Shown here: positions 1-6,061 of the stretch, one piece after another
Numbering within the stretch: position 1 is the stretch's first letter
How the letters are laid out: each line of letters begins with the position of its first letter
NCBI GenBank assembly: GCA_025929005.1
Contig: JAICND010000049.1
Coordinates: forward strand, 1 to 8,202
Reading direction: 5' to 3'
DNA from: Acidimicrobiia bacterium
GTDB lineage: Bacteria; Actinomycetota; Acidimicrobiia; Spongiisociales; ZC4RG35
Length of the DNA: 8,202 nucleotides
Position numbers and translations under genes: made by a program
Notes under the pieces: generated by a model
What the model was told of the DNA's origin: nothing
Seen by the model: the letters and a program-made list of their open reading frames with translations, nothing else
The model's database searches: none

Positions 1-260
1 TGCAGAGTCAGGGTGGCGTCGCTATTGACCGTGTAGAGCCGTGCCTCACCCTGGGGATTGGCGCGGCTGCCGCGTTCGCCGTAGACCAGGAGGATTGAGG
101 ACACCGGTAGGTCCTGGGTTCCTCCATCGGCGACAAAGTCACCGACAAACGCCCATCCAGACGCTTTGGATGTGTCGACCGAGGTGATCACCTTGGCCCA
201 ATGTTTGCCACGGGCGTCACCGACTTGGGGCACGTGTACTGGCACGAGAATCTTGCTCAC
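1..260 (-). CDS. Hypothetical protein, N-terminal 86 residues (runs off the window)
   Basis: The minus strand is open without a stop from a GTG at 260 to the window edge. The product begins VSKILVPVHVPQVGDARGKH and continues through segments such as ASGWAFVGDFVADGG and SSILLVYGERGSR. An in-frame TAA lies two codons before the GTG, so translation cannot start further upstream. An AAGG stretch (267-270 on the plus strand) lies six bases before the start and could serve as a weak ribosome-binding site. I do not recognise the family. There is no signal peptide or membrane segment in the visible part, which alternates short hydrophobic strands with polar turns and looks like a soluble beta-rich protein. 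It is transcribed divergently from hpd. The C-terminus is not visible. Confidence 0.6.
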   Translation of the reverse strand, partial: MSKILVPVHVPQVGDARGKHWAKVITSVDTSKASGWAFVGDFVADGGTQDLPVSSILLVYGERGSRANPQGEARLYTVNSDATLTL

Positions 261-370
261 GTCTTACCTTGGACGAGTCCGCTGGGCCTCACTCCGCTCT
301 TATACATCATCTGCATGGCCCGGGTTAGGCTGACCCAGTATTCGGGACAACATCTCAGGAGGCAACACCG
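261..370. promoter_or_regulatory. Divergent intergenic region between the minus-strand gene and hpd
   Basis: This is the only space for promoters of both flanking genes. On the minus strand, TATAAG (plus-strand 299-304) is a reasonable -10 box that would give a leader of about 30 bases before the GTG at 260. On the plus strand, TAGGCT (326-331) fits TANNNT and would give a leader of roughly 30 bases carrying the AGGAGG of hpd. TATACA at 301-306 is an alternative. No convincing -35 element accompanies any of them, so the assignment is tentative. I see no clear operator palindrome. Confidence 0.3.
357..362 (+). promoter_or_regulatory. Shine-Dalgarno site that fixes a TTG start for hpd
   Basis: A perfect AGGAGG lies eight bases before the TTG at 371. 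It supports TTG as the start codon although it is a rare one. The first ATG in frame comes far into the first VOC domain, and starting there would remove conserved sequence. Confidence 0.8.
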
Positions 371-1477
371 TTGGCAAATCCGTACGGGGGCACCCCCTCC
401 GATCCCTTCCCGATCAAGAGCTTTCACCACATCGAATTCTGGGTCGGCAACGCATATCAGGCGGCCCAGTTCTTCCGGGCGCTGATGGGCTTTTCGATCG
501 AGGGCTATCGGGGTCCCGAAACCGGCGTCCGCGAGTCGGCGTCGTGGGCGTTGAGACAGGGCGATGTCCGTTTCATCGTGAGCGGTGCCCTCTCTCCGGA
601 CCATCCGATCAGTCGCCACGTGCTCGAGCATGGACCCGGGGTGCACGATGTCGCCCTGGAGGTTCCCGACGCGGGCCAGGCCTTCGATCATGCGTTGGGG
701 CGTGGGGCTGAGTCCGCTTATAAGCCCGAAGTGATGGAGGGCAATGGGCGAACATGGACCGTGGCAGGCATTCGAACCTACGGCGAGACGATTCATTCTT
801 TGGTCGAGTCAGATCAACAATGGCCGCCCCCGGACTTCCAACCCATGACCGATGACATCGCCCGGCCGGTCGGACTGCGTCGCATCGACCATGTGGTCGG
901 CAACGTGCCCCTCGGTGAGATGAACAAGTGGGTGGAGTTCTACGAGCAGGTTTTCGGCTTCGTCTTGTTGCGCCATTTCGACGACAAGGCCATTTCGACC
1001 GAGTACTCGGCGCTGATGTCGAAGGTGGTGTGGGATGGGTCCGGGCTGATCAAACTTCCGATCAACGAACCCGCCACAGGTCGGCGTCGCAGCCAGATCG
1101 AGGAGTACCTCGATTTCTATCGGGCAGCTGGTGTGCAACACCTCGCTCTGCTCACGGAGGACATCTTCGAGACGGTGGCGGCGGTGCGTGATCGCGGCCT
1201 GATGATGATGAACGTACCCGACACCTACTACCTCGAGGTGCCCGATCGGGTTGACCACATCGACGTCGACATGGACGAAATGCGTCGCCTCAACATCCTC
1301 ATCGACCAGGACGAGGGGGGCATCCTCCTCCAGATCTTCACCCGCATGCTCCAGGACCGGCCCACCGTGTTTTTCGAGTTCATCGAACGAAGGGGAGCGG
1401 TGGGGTTCGGGGAGGGAAACTTCAAAGCGCTCTTCGAGGCGATCGAGCGCGACCAGGCAGCCCGCGGGAACCTTTAG
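371..1477 (+). CDS. hpd: 4-hydroxyphenylpyruvate dioxygenase
   Basis: This enzyme is predicted to convert 4-hydroxyphenylpyruvate and O2 to homogentisate and CO2 in cytoplasmic tyrosine catabolism, using non-heme Fe(II). The 368 residues match the usual family length. Two VOC-fold halves are visible: residues about 15-150 (FHHIEFWVGNAYQAAQFF) and about 168-350. The iron facial triad is intact: H174 in RRIDHVVGN, H257 in GVQHLAL and E336 in VFFEFIERR. The substrate-pocket residues S217 (EYSALMS), N232 (INEP) and Q242 (SQIEEY) sit where the family has them, and the C-terminal lid helix GFGEGNFKALFEAIERDQ is complete. Together these favour the dioxygenase over a degraded paralogue. Hydroxymandelate synthase shares the fold and cannot be fully excluded. 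The gene begins with TTG after AGGAGG. No other tyrosine-catabolic gene lies beside it here. Confidence 0.95.
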   Translation: MANPYGGTPSDPFPIKSFHHIEFWVGNAYQAAQFFRALMGFSIEGYRGPETGVRESASWALRQGDVRFIVSGALSPDHPISRHVLEHGPGVHDVALEVPDAGQAFDHALGRGAESAYKPEVMEGNGRTWTVAGIRTYGETIHSLVESDQQWPPPDFQPMTDDIARPVGLRRIDHVVGNVPLGEMNKWVEFYEQVFGFVLLRHFDDKAISTEYSALMSKVVWDGSGLIKLPINEPATGRRRSQIEEYLDFYRAAGVQHLALLTEDIFETVAAVRDRGLMMMNVPDTYYLEVPDRVDHIDVDMDEMRRLNILIDQDEGGILLQIFTRMLQDRPTVFFEFIERRGAVGFGEGNFKALFEAIERDQAARGNL

Positions 1478-1508
1478 ATCACTACCTTCCTCGGTCACAT
1501 AAAGCCGG

Positions 1509-1514
1509 TACGCT
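1509..1514 (+). promoter_or_regulatory. Putative -10 box for leaderless transcription of the MoaD-fusion gene
   Basis: TACGCT within CGGTACGCT fits the actinobacterial TANNNT -10 box. It ends seven bases before the ATG at 1522, which would put the transcription start at or next to the start codon. No Shine-Dalgarno sequence lies before this ATG, consistent with a leaderless mRNA. No obvious -35 is visible. The same CGGTANNNT arrangement occurs before the genes at 2564 and 3660. Confidence 0.45.
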
Positions 1515-1521
1515 CCGTTCG

Positions 1522-2520
1522 ATGACGACCGTCCGGCTATTCGCCCACCTTCGGGAGCTGGCCGGCACCGGTCGTCTTGAGGTCGACGGCGAAACGGTTG
1601 GTGAGGTTCTGGCTGCGGTGGAACATCGCCTTGGCCCCGAGTTTGCAGCGGGACTCTCTACGGCGGCGGTATGGCGCAACGGTGAAGCCGCTCGGCTTGA
1701 GGATCGCGTCAAACCCGACGACGAGGTAGCGGTGATCCCCCCGGTGTCGGGAGGCACCAACGACGCCGTAGCACGGGTGGCAGTTGATGCTTCTGCCCTG
1801 GCTGGTGTCATAGCAATTCTCATTCTGATTGGCGCCAACGTGGCCGACGGTCCCGCCTTTTGGGCGGCTGCCCTGGTGGCCGTATTGGCCGCCTGGGTGA
1901 TCGATCTCGCCTATCGATTCGAGGTTCGGGGTCGCCTGCTTCCCCAGAGTGCGCTGCTGGTCGTCATTGTCCTCTCTGCCATTTCCACCCACACCCTCGG
2001 CGGGATCGGTCTCGGTCTCACCGTTTTCATTGCAGTCGTAGTCACGATGGGGTGGGGGGTCGGCTTCCAAAATTACCGGGCGTTGGAGACCATGGCGCCG
2101 GGTGTCATGGTCGCGCTTCTCGGCGGATCCGCTCTTGGTTCCCTAATGCTGGCGCGGACTGTTCACGAACTCGAAGCCCACGCCACCTCTATTTTCCTTC
2201 TCGTGATCGTCGTGGCAGGCATCGCCGCCTGGATCCTCGATCAGGTCCGGACTCCCTTGATCGATCCGTTCACAGGTACCGCCCTGGCTTCGGTGGTAGC
2301 GGCCGCCGCCGGAGCCTTTATCTGGGACGAAGACCTCGTTGGCTACCTCCTGGTGGGACTGGGGATGGCGGTCGGCCTGGTCGCCGGGCGCGGGTTTGGG
2401 TCACTGATCCGCACCGGGCGGTTGTCTCTCTCCCGCCCCGCTCCGGGCGCTTTGACGGCCCTGGACGGGGCAATCCTGGCCGCGGCCCTCTACTACCCGA
2501 TCCTCAACCTTGCCCTGTGA
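1522..2520 (+). CDS. MoaD/ThiS-like ubiquitin-fold domain fused to a polytopic membrane domain
   Basis: Residues 1-78 form a complete MoaD-type sulfur-carrier domain: VRLFAHLRELAG at the start, TVGEVLAAV, and the typical end DDEVAVIPPVSGG, with the di-glycine at 77-78. In ordinary MoaD the chain stops there, and the free C-terminal glycine is adenylated and thiocarboxylated. Here translation continues for 254 residues with about nine hydrophobic segments (near 91-107, 111-130, 143-159, 161-181, 193-211, 222-240, 251-267, 272-289 and 315-332). The last part (SLIR at 294-297, then PAPG and TALDGAIL around 306-318) distantly resembles the C-terminal signature of CdsA phosphatidate cytidylyltransferases. 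However, the signature's K-D, H-G-G and D-R residues are missing, so I do not call it an active CdsA. No molybdopterin gene lies nearby. The fusion reads through one frame without interruption. Its function is unknown. Confidence 0.85.
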   Translation: MTTVRLFAHLRELAGTGRLEVDGETVGEVLAAVEHRLGPEFAAGLSTAAVWRNGEAARLEDRVKPDDEVAVIPPVSGGTNDAVARVAVDASALAGVIAILILIGANVADGPAFWAAALVAVLAAWVIDLAYRFEVRGRLLPQSALLVVIVLSAISTHTLGGIGLGLTVFIAVVVTMGWGVGFQNYRALETMAPGVMVALLGGSALGSLMLARTVHELEAHATSIFLLVIVVAGIAAWILDQVRTPLIDPFTGTALASVVAAAAGAFIWDEDLVGYLLVGLGMAVGLVAGRGFGSLIRTGRLSLSRPAPGALTALDGAILAAALYYPILNLAL

Positions 2521-2524
2521 GTGG

Positions 2525-2554
2525 TTCGACCCGGTCCGCCTCGTGCGGTAGCCT
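2525..2554 (+). promoter_or_regulatory. Putative promoter of the M23 peptidase gene
   Basis: TTCGAC (2525-2530) and TAGCCT (2549-2554) are separated by 18 bases. The -10 box lies nine bases before the ATG at 2564, leaving little or no leader, and no Shine-Dalgarno sequence is present. The CGGTAGCCT context repeats the pattern seen before 1522 and 3660. The -35 is weak. Confidence 0.4.
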
Positions 2555-2563
2555 CTGGCCAGC

Positions 2564-3649
2564 ATGACCGGTCGTTCCTCGCGCCGGTGGACTGCATGGC
2601 TGCTGGCTCTCTTGGCGGTCACCCTGCTAGTCCCCGGATCCGCCCGGGCCGTGACGAGAAGCCAGGTCGACCAGGCTTGCGAGTCTTCGGCTGACGCCCT
2701 CGATGAGTACAGACGCGCCCAGGCTGCCTTCCAGGAGGCGGCCGAGGAGTACGAGGCAGCTCAGGTTGCGGTGGACAGTGTGCTCTACCGCCAGCAGCGC
2801 ACCAGCGATGCCATCGACCTCCGCCGGGAGGGCATGGACGTTGCCCGCGAGCGTTTCGAGGAGCAAGCCGTCGAGGCCTACATGAGCGCCGGCAGCACCA
2901 ACGCGTTCTTCTTCATGACGGGATCTCTCGACGAGATAATCACGGCCACCGAGTTTCTCACTGCTGCTGCCAGCGAAGAACGAGATGTTGCGGGAGACCT
3001 CGCCGCCGCTCAGACCGAACTCAACAGCCTGCAAGGGCGGCTGCAAGGAATCGAGACTGAGTTGCGGGCGGTCGAAGCCCAGCGGTTGGAGGCAAAGGAC
3101 AACCAGGAGAGCGCAATGGAGGCCGATCAGCGCGCCTGGGAGAAGCTCTCCGGACGCTGTCGCGACCTACAGAAGCAGTACGAGATTGAACAGGCCCGGG
3201 CGGCCGCTGCCCGCGGAGGTGGCGCCGCCGGAGTACCTCCCTCAGCGACTCCGGGATTCATTTGTCCTTTCCCAGGCTCGTCTTTTATCGACTCGTGGGG
3301 AGCTCCTCGTTCGGGTGGGCGGCAGCACAAGGGAACCGACATGATGGGACCCATGGGCGCCAACCTGTATGCCGTTGCCTCGGGGACGGTATCGGTCGGC
3401 AATAGCGGCCTCGGTGGCAAGACGGTGTGGCTCACGGCCGACTACGGGACCGCTTACTACTACGCCCACCTCTCGGGATTCAACGTCTCCAGTGGTGAAC
3501 GGGTCGAAAAGGGTGACGTCGTGGGTTACAACGGCAACACAGGCAACGCCGCCGGCGGAGCGCCCCACCTTCACTTTGAAATTCACCCGTCGGGCCGGGG
3601 AGGCGCGGCCGTGAACCCCTACCCAACACTTGTCAGTGCCTGCCGGTAA
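2564..3649 (+). CDS. Secreted coiled-coil M23 (LytM-type) peptidoglycan endopeptidase
   Basis: This is a predicted extracytoplasmic zinc metallopeptidase that cleaves peptide cross-links in peptidoglycan. Residues 1-29 form a Sec signal peptide: RSSRR, then a hydrophobic core WLLALLAVTLLVPG, with likely cleavage after SARA. Residues about 32-215 are rich in E, Q, A and R in helical heptads (around 36-105 and 133-215), giving the EnvC/NlpD-like coiled coil often used for regulation by partner proteins. A linker at 216-230 leads to the peptidase domain (about 231-355). The catalytic set is complete: H255 and D259 in HKGTD, H302 in YYYAHLSG, and H335 and H337 in HLHFEI. It is therefore likely an active hydrolase, not a degenerate activator. 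Four cysteines (39, 199, 234, 360) could form disulfides outside the cell. Its TAA stop lies inside the putative -10 box of the next gene. The exact cellular role (division, growth or recycling) is not shown. Confidence 0.92.
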   Translation: MTGRSSRRWTAWLLALLAVTLLVPGSARAVTRSQVDQACESSADALDEYRRAQAAFQEAAEEYEAAQVAVDSVLYRQQRTSDAIDLRREGMDVARERFEEQAVEAYMSAGSTNAFFFMTGSLDEIITATEFLTAAASEERDVAGDLAAAQTELNSLQGRLQGIETELRAVEAQRLEAKDNQESAMEADQRAWEKLSGRCRDLQKQYEIEQARAAAARGGGAAGVPPSATPGFICPFPGSSFIDSWGAPRSGGRQHKGTDMMGPMGANLYAVASGTVSVGNSGLGGKTVWLTADYGTAYYYAHLSGFNVSSGERVEKGDVVGYNGNTGNAAGGAPHLHFEIHPSGRGGAAVNPYPTLVSACR

Positions 3650-3652
3650 CCT
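3647..3652 (+). promoter_or_regulatory. Putative leaderless -10 box of rsiG, overlapping the stop codon of the M23 gene
   Basis: TAACCT within CGGTAACCT fits TANNNT, and its first three bases are the TAA stop of the upstream peptidase gene. It ends seven bases before the GTG at 3660, the same geometry as at 1522. No Shine-Dalgarno sequence lies before this GTG. No clear -35 is visible at the expected distance. Confidence 0.45.
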
Positions 3653-3659
3653 CCCGAAC

Positions 3660-4202
3660 GTGACCAACGACTCCGCCCAGAAGCACCGACGACTGGATCA
3701 GGTCCTCGCCCCGGACTTCAGCACAGATCCGGAATCGTTTGATCTGGACGAGCTCAGACGTCGTCGTGATCTCGCCGAGGAGGTCGAGACGGAGCTGTCC
3801 TACTACCGACGGCTTCTCCATGGTCGGCTCGACTTGCTCGCTTTCGAACAGAGGCGGCGTCGGGGGGAAGAGCATCGGAGCCTGATAGAGGCGTTGCCAG
3901 AAATCCTCGTCGGTCGGGAGCGAACTGGCGGTGGAACCGCCCGTCATCTGTCCACGGAGCTGCCACCTCTTCCGGTGCGGGGTCGGAGAAACGTGGATCG
4001 AGTTTTGGGGAGCGATCTCATGGTTCGCCTTCCCGAGCTGACCTCCGAGGAACTTGCCGAGGCTTCGGTGGAGCTGGCCGAAGTTGAAGCCGAACTCTCG
4101 GCCGCCCGGATGCAGGTCCAGGCGGTCCTTGATCGGCTCCACGCCGAGGTCGTCACCAGGTACAAGAACGATCTGGGCGATCCGGCCCTGCACACCTCGT
4201 AG
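3660..4202 (+). CDS. rsiG: RsiG-like c-di-GMP-binding anti-sigma factor
   Basis: In Streptomyces, RsiG sequesters the sporulation sigma factor WhiG when bound to c-di-GMP, through two antiparallel helices that each carry the motif E-x3-S-x2-R-x3-Q-x3-D. The second motif here is exact: E143, S147, R150, Q154, D158. The first is E43, S47, R50, H54, D58, with histidine replacing glutamine. The two copies lie exactly 100 residues apart and sit in repeated halves: RRLDQVLAPD and RNVDRVLGSD each precede an acidic helix. The segment LSYYRRLLHGRLDLL and the later TARHLSTELPPL also look like RsiG. The protein (180 residues) is soluble with no membrane segment. I chose GTG 3660 because the N-terminal repeat unit starts just after it and a -10 box sits at leaderless distance. 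In-frame TTG 3630 and GTG 3636 overlap the upstream gene. It heads a tight gene run. No sigma factor gene is in the window. Confidence 0.8.
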   Translation: MTNDSAQKHRRLDQVLAPDFSTDPESFDLDELRRRRDLAEEVETELSYYRRLLHGRLDLLAFEQRRRRGEEHRSLIEALPEILVGRERTGGGTARHLSTELPPLPVRGRRNVDRVLGSDLMVRLPELTSEELAEASVELAEVEAELSAARMQVQAVLDRLHAEVVTRYKNDLGDPALHTS

Positions 4203-4211
4203 GACGGTTCC

Positions 4212-5156
4212 ATGCTCGCCGAGCAGGTCCGCTCGGGACTCGTCGAGACCCTTCACGACGGTGCCGTTGCCATCGTTGACTCCACCGGTGAGCTGGTGGC
4301 ATGGTCCGGTGACATCGAGAGGCCGTTTTTCTTCAGGTCGGCGGCCAAGCCCTTCCAGGCCACCATTTCCCAGGCTGCTGGAGCGGGACTCGTTCCTGAG
4401 GAACTGGCCCTCGCCTGTGCCAGCCACGATGGTGAAGCCGTGCATCTGGCCCTGGTCGAGTCGATGCTTCATCGGTCCGGCCTCAGTGAAGCGGATCTGC
4501 AATGCCCTCCCGATTGGCCCATCCGTGCCGAAGCCGAACGTCGATTGCTGCTCGCCGGAGAGCACCGGCCCCGGCGCCTGTTTCACAACTGCTCCGGAAA
4601 GCACACCGCGATGCTGAGAGCCTGTGTCAGCTCAGGGTGGGATCCGACCAAGTACCTCGATCCCGGTGGTCCCCTGCAGGAGCAGATCACCGAGTTAATC
4701 AGTGAAGTCAGCCGGATCAACGTTCGCATTGGCGTCGACGGATGCGGGGCGCCAGTCCACAGCACCACGGTGCTTGGAATGGCGAGAGCATTCTTACGGT
4801 TGGCGGTGGATGATGGCTTTATGCCGGTCTACCGCGCCATGCATGCATACCCGCGTTTGGTCTCGGGCATCAGCAATGCCGACGCGGCGATCGCCGTCAA
4901 CGCCGATGCTGTTGCCAAACGAGGTGCCCGGGGGGCTCTGGGGGTCTCGGTTCGCCACAGGTTCGGAGTGGCTGTCAAATGCTGGGACGGCTCGGATCAG
5001 GTGGCCGGCATGACCGCCATCGCTGCTCTCGACCAGCTGGAGGTGTTTCCGCCCAACGCCTGGGAGCCGTTGCAACGCCACCGGCAGCCGCAGGTAAAAG
5101 GCGGCGGAGTTCCGGTGGGCGCCTATCGGTCCCTCCTGGAGCTGCAGTGGGCCTGA
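4212..5156 (+). CDS. L-asparaginase, asparaginase II (ReAV-type) family
   Basis: It is predicted to hydrolyse L-asparagine to aspartate and ammonia in the cytoplasm. The 314 residues match the asparaginase II family (PF06089), unrelated in fold to the common bacterial asparaginases. Family blocks occur in order: FRSAAKPFQ (41-49), ASHDGE (70-75), NCSGKHTAML (126-135), DGCGAP (176-181), YPRLVSG (213-219) and VAVKCWDGSD (253-262). From what is known of Rhizobium etli ReAV, S43-K46 and S71-K256 correspond to its two Ser-Lys pairs, and C127, K130 and C178 to its zinc-binding residues. All are present, so the enzyme is probably active. There is no signal peptide. ATG 4212 follows rsiG by nine bases and uses AGGA (4201-4204) at good spacing, overlapping the rsiG stop codon. 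This suggests translational coupling. Confidence 0.9.
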   Translation: MLAEQVRSGLVETLHDGAVAIVDSTGELVAWSGDIERPFFFRSAAKPFQATISQAAGAGLVPEELALACASHDGEAVHLALVESMLHRSGLSEADLQCPPDWPIRAEAERRLLLAGEHRPRRLFHNCSGKHTAMLRACVSSGWDPTKYLDPGGPLQEQITELISEVSRINVRIGVDGCGAPVHSTTVLGMARAFLRLAVDDGFMPVYRAMHAYPRLVSGISNADAAIAVNADAVAKRGARGALGVSVRHRFGVAVKCWDGSDQVAGMTAIAALDQLEVFPPNAWEPLQRHRQPQVKGGGVPVGAYRSLLELQWA

Positions 5157-6061
5157 TTCGCACCAAGGAGTTCCCGACGGCAGGTCTCGAGTTGGAGCCA
5201 GCGGTCGCCGACGTGGGCCCTTTCCCACGTCCAAGCTTCTTGAGGGCCTGGTGGGAAGAGTTGCCACGCGAGGGCGAACTCGTCGTGGTCGAGGCCCACA
5301 ACTCGGCTTTGATTCTGTTTGATGGAGGTGACCATCTCGAATTCGCCGGAGAAAGCGACCTGACCGACTACCACAGCCCGTTGGGAACTGACGTCACCGC
5401 GGTCTGTCTCGAGTTGGCCGCCCAGCTGAGGCCCGGTGACCGGATCCTTCTCGACTCTCTGCCGGCGGAAGCCGCCAGGCTGTTGCACGAGGGCCTGGTG
5501 GCAGCCGGGATCACTCCCCGCACCGTCGAGTTCGACCTTGCCATGGTCCTTGACCTGCCCTCGAGCATCGACGACTTCTATTCGCTGGTGGGGAAGAAGG
5601 ATCGTCACGAGCTCCGGCGTAAACGACGGCGCTACGAGACAGAAGTTGGTCCACTTGCGCATCGGACTCACACGGGGACCGGATTCGGCATCGAAGAGTT
5701 CATCCGACTTCATCGGCTGGCGGCTGGTAGCAAAGGGAAGTTCATGACCGCCCAACGCGCCGGCTTTTTCAAGCGGCTGGCGACCCTCCCCGGCTGGCGG
5801 GTCGATCTACTCGAAAGGGAGGGCGCTGCCACTGCCGCCCTGTTCGGCTGGTCCGATGATCGGGGGTACTACCTGTACAACGCCTGTTTCGATCCGACTC
5901 TGCAAGCCGCCTCACCGGGGCTGGTCCTCCTGACGTCGATGATCGAAACTGCGATCCGAAGTCGGCTCGTAATTTTCGACTTTCTCAAAGGCGACGAGGG
6001 ATATAAGAGTCGAATGGGTGCTCGACCGCGGCCGCTACACCACATGGAGGTGCGTGTGTGA
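5147..6061 (+). CDS. GNAT acyltransferase, BioF2/CelD-like (Acetyltransf_6 type)
   Basis: This is a likely cytoplasmic N-acyltransferase of unknown substrate, 304 residues. The C-terminal half (about 145-295) carries recognisable features of the family: a basic segment SLVGKKDRHELRRKRRR, EEFIRLHRLAAGSKGKF, and the end block VIFDFLKGDEGYKSRMGA, in which the F-D-F-L-x-G-D-E-x-Y-K pattern is typical. The N-terminal half (about 40-135) looks like a degenerate second GNAT lobe. GTG 5147 is chosen because GGAG (5138-5141) lies five bases upstream. The frame is open back to before 4979, but that would overlap the asparaginase deeply. The gene overlaps the asparaginase by 10 bases and the following glycosyltransferase by 4. 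CelD-like GNATs often accompany polysaccharide genes. Pairing with an MshA-like enzyme also raises the possibility of a role in mycothiol acetylation, but true MshD has a different GNAT architecture, so this is speculation. Confidence 0.8.
   Translation: MGLIRTKEFPTAGLELEPAVADVGPFPRPSFLRAWWEELPREGELVVVEAHNSALILFDGGDHLEFAGESDLTDYHSPLGTDVTAVCLELAAQLRPGDRILLDSLPAEAARLLHEGLVAAGITPRTVEFDLAMVLDLPSSIDDFYSLVGKKDRHELRRKRRRYETEVGPLAHRTHTGTGFGIEEFIRLHRLAAGSKGKFMTAQRAGFFKRLATLPGWRVDLLEREGAATAALFGWSDDRGYYLYNACFDPTLQAASPGLVLLTSMIETAIRSRLVIFDFLKGDEGYKSRMGARPRPLHHMEVRV

Noticed and set aside
1758..2520. Functional CdsA phosphatidate cytidylyltransferase
   Set aside because: Only a loose resemblance of the last segment. 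The K-D, H-G-G and D-R-x-D residues of the CdsA signature are not present.
3630..3659. Earlier TTG (3630) or GTG (3636) start for rsiG
   Set aside because: These lie inside the peptidase gene and have no ribosome-binding site. The conserved repeat begins after GTG 3660, which sits at leaderless distance from a -10 box.
3633..4604. Long minus-strand open frame (323 codons)
   Set aside because: It lies opposite rsiG and the asparaginase, both strongly supported by motifs. Long antisense frames are expected in GC-rich coding DNA.
4979..5146. Upstream extension of the GNAT gene
   Set aside because: The frame is open, but the stretch is antisense-free shadow of the asparaginase C-terminus. GTG 5147 has its own Shine-Dalgarno site and typical family length.
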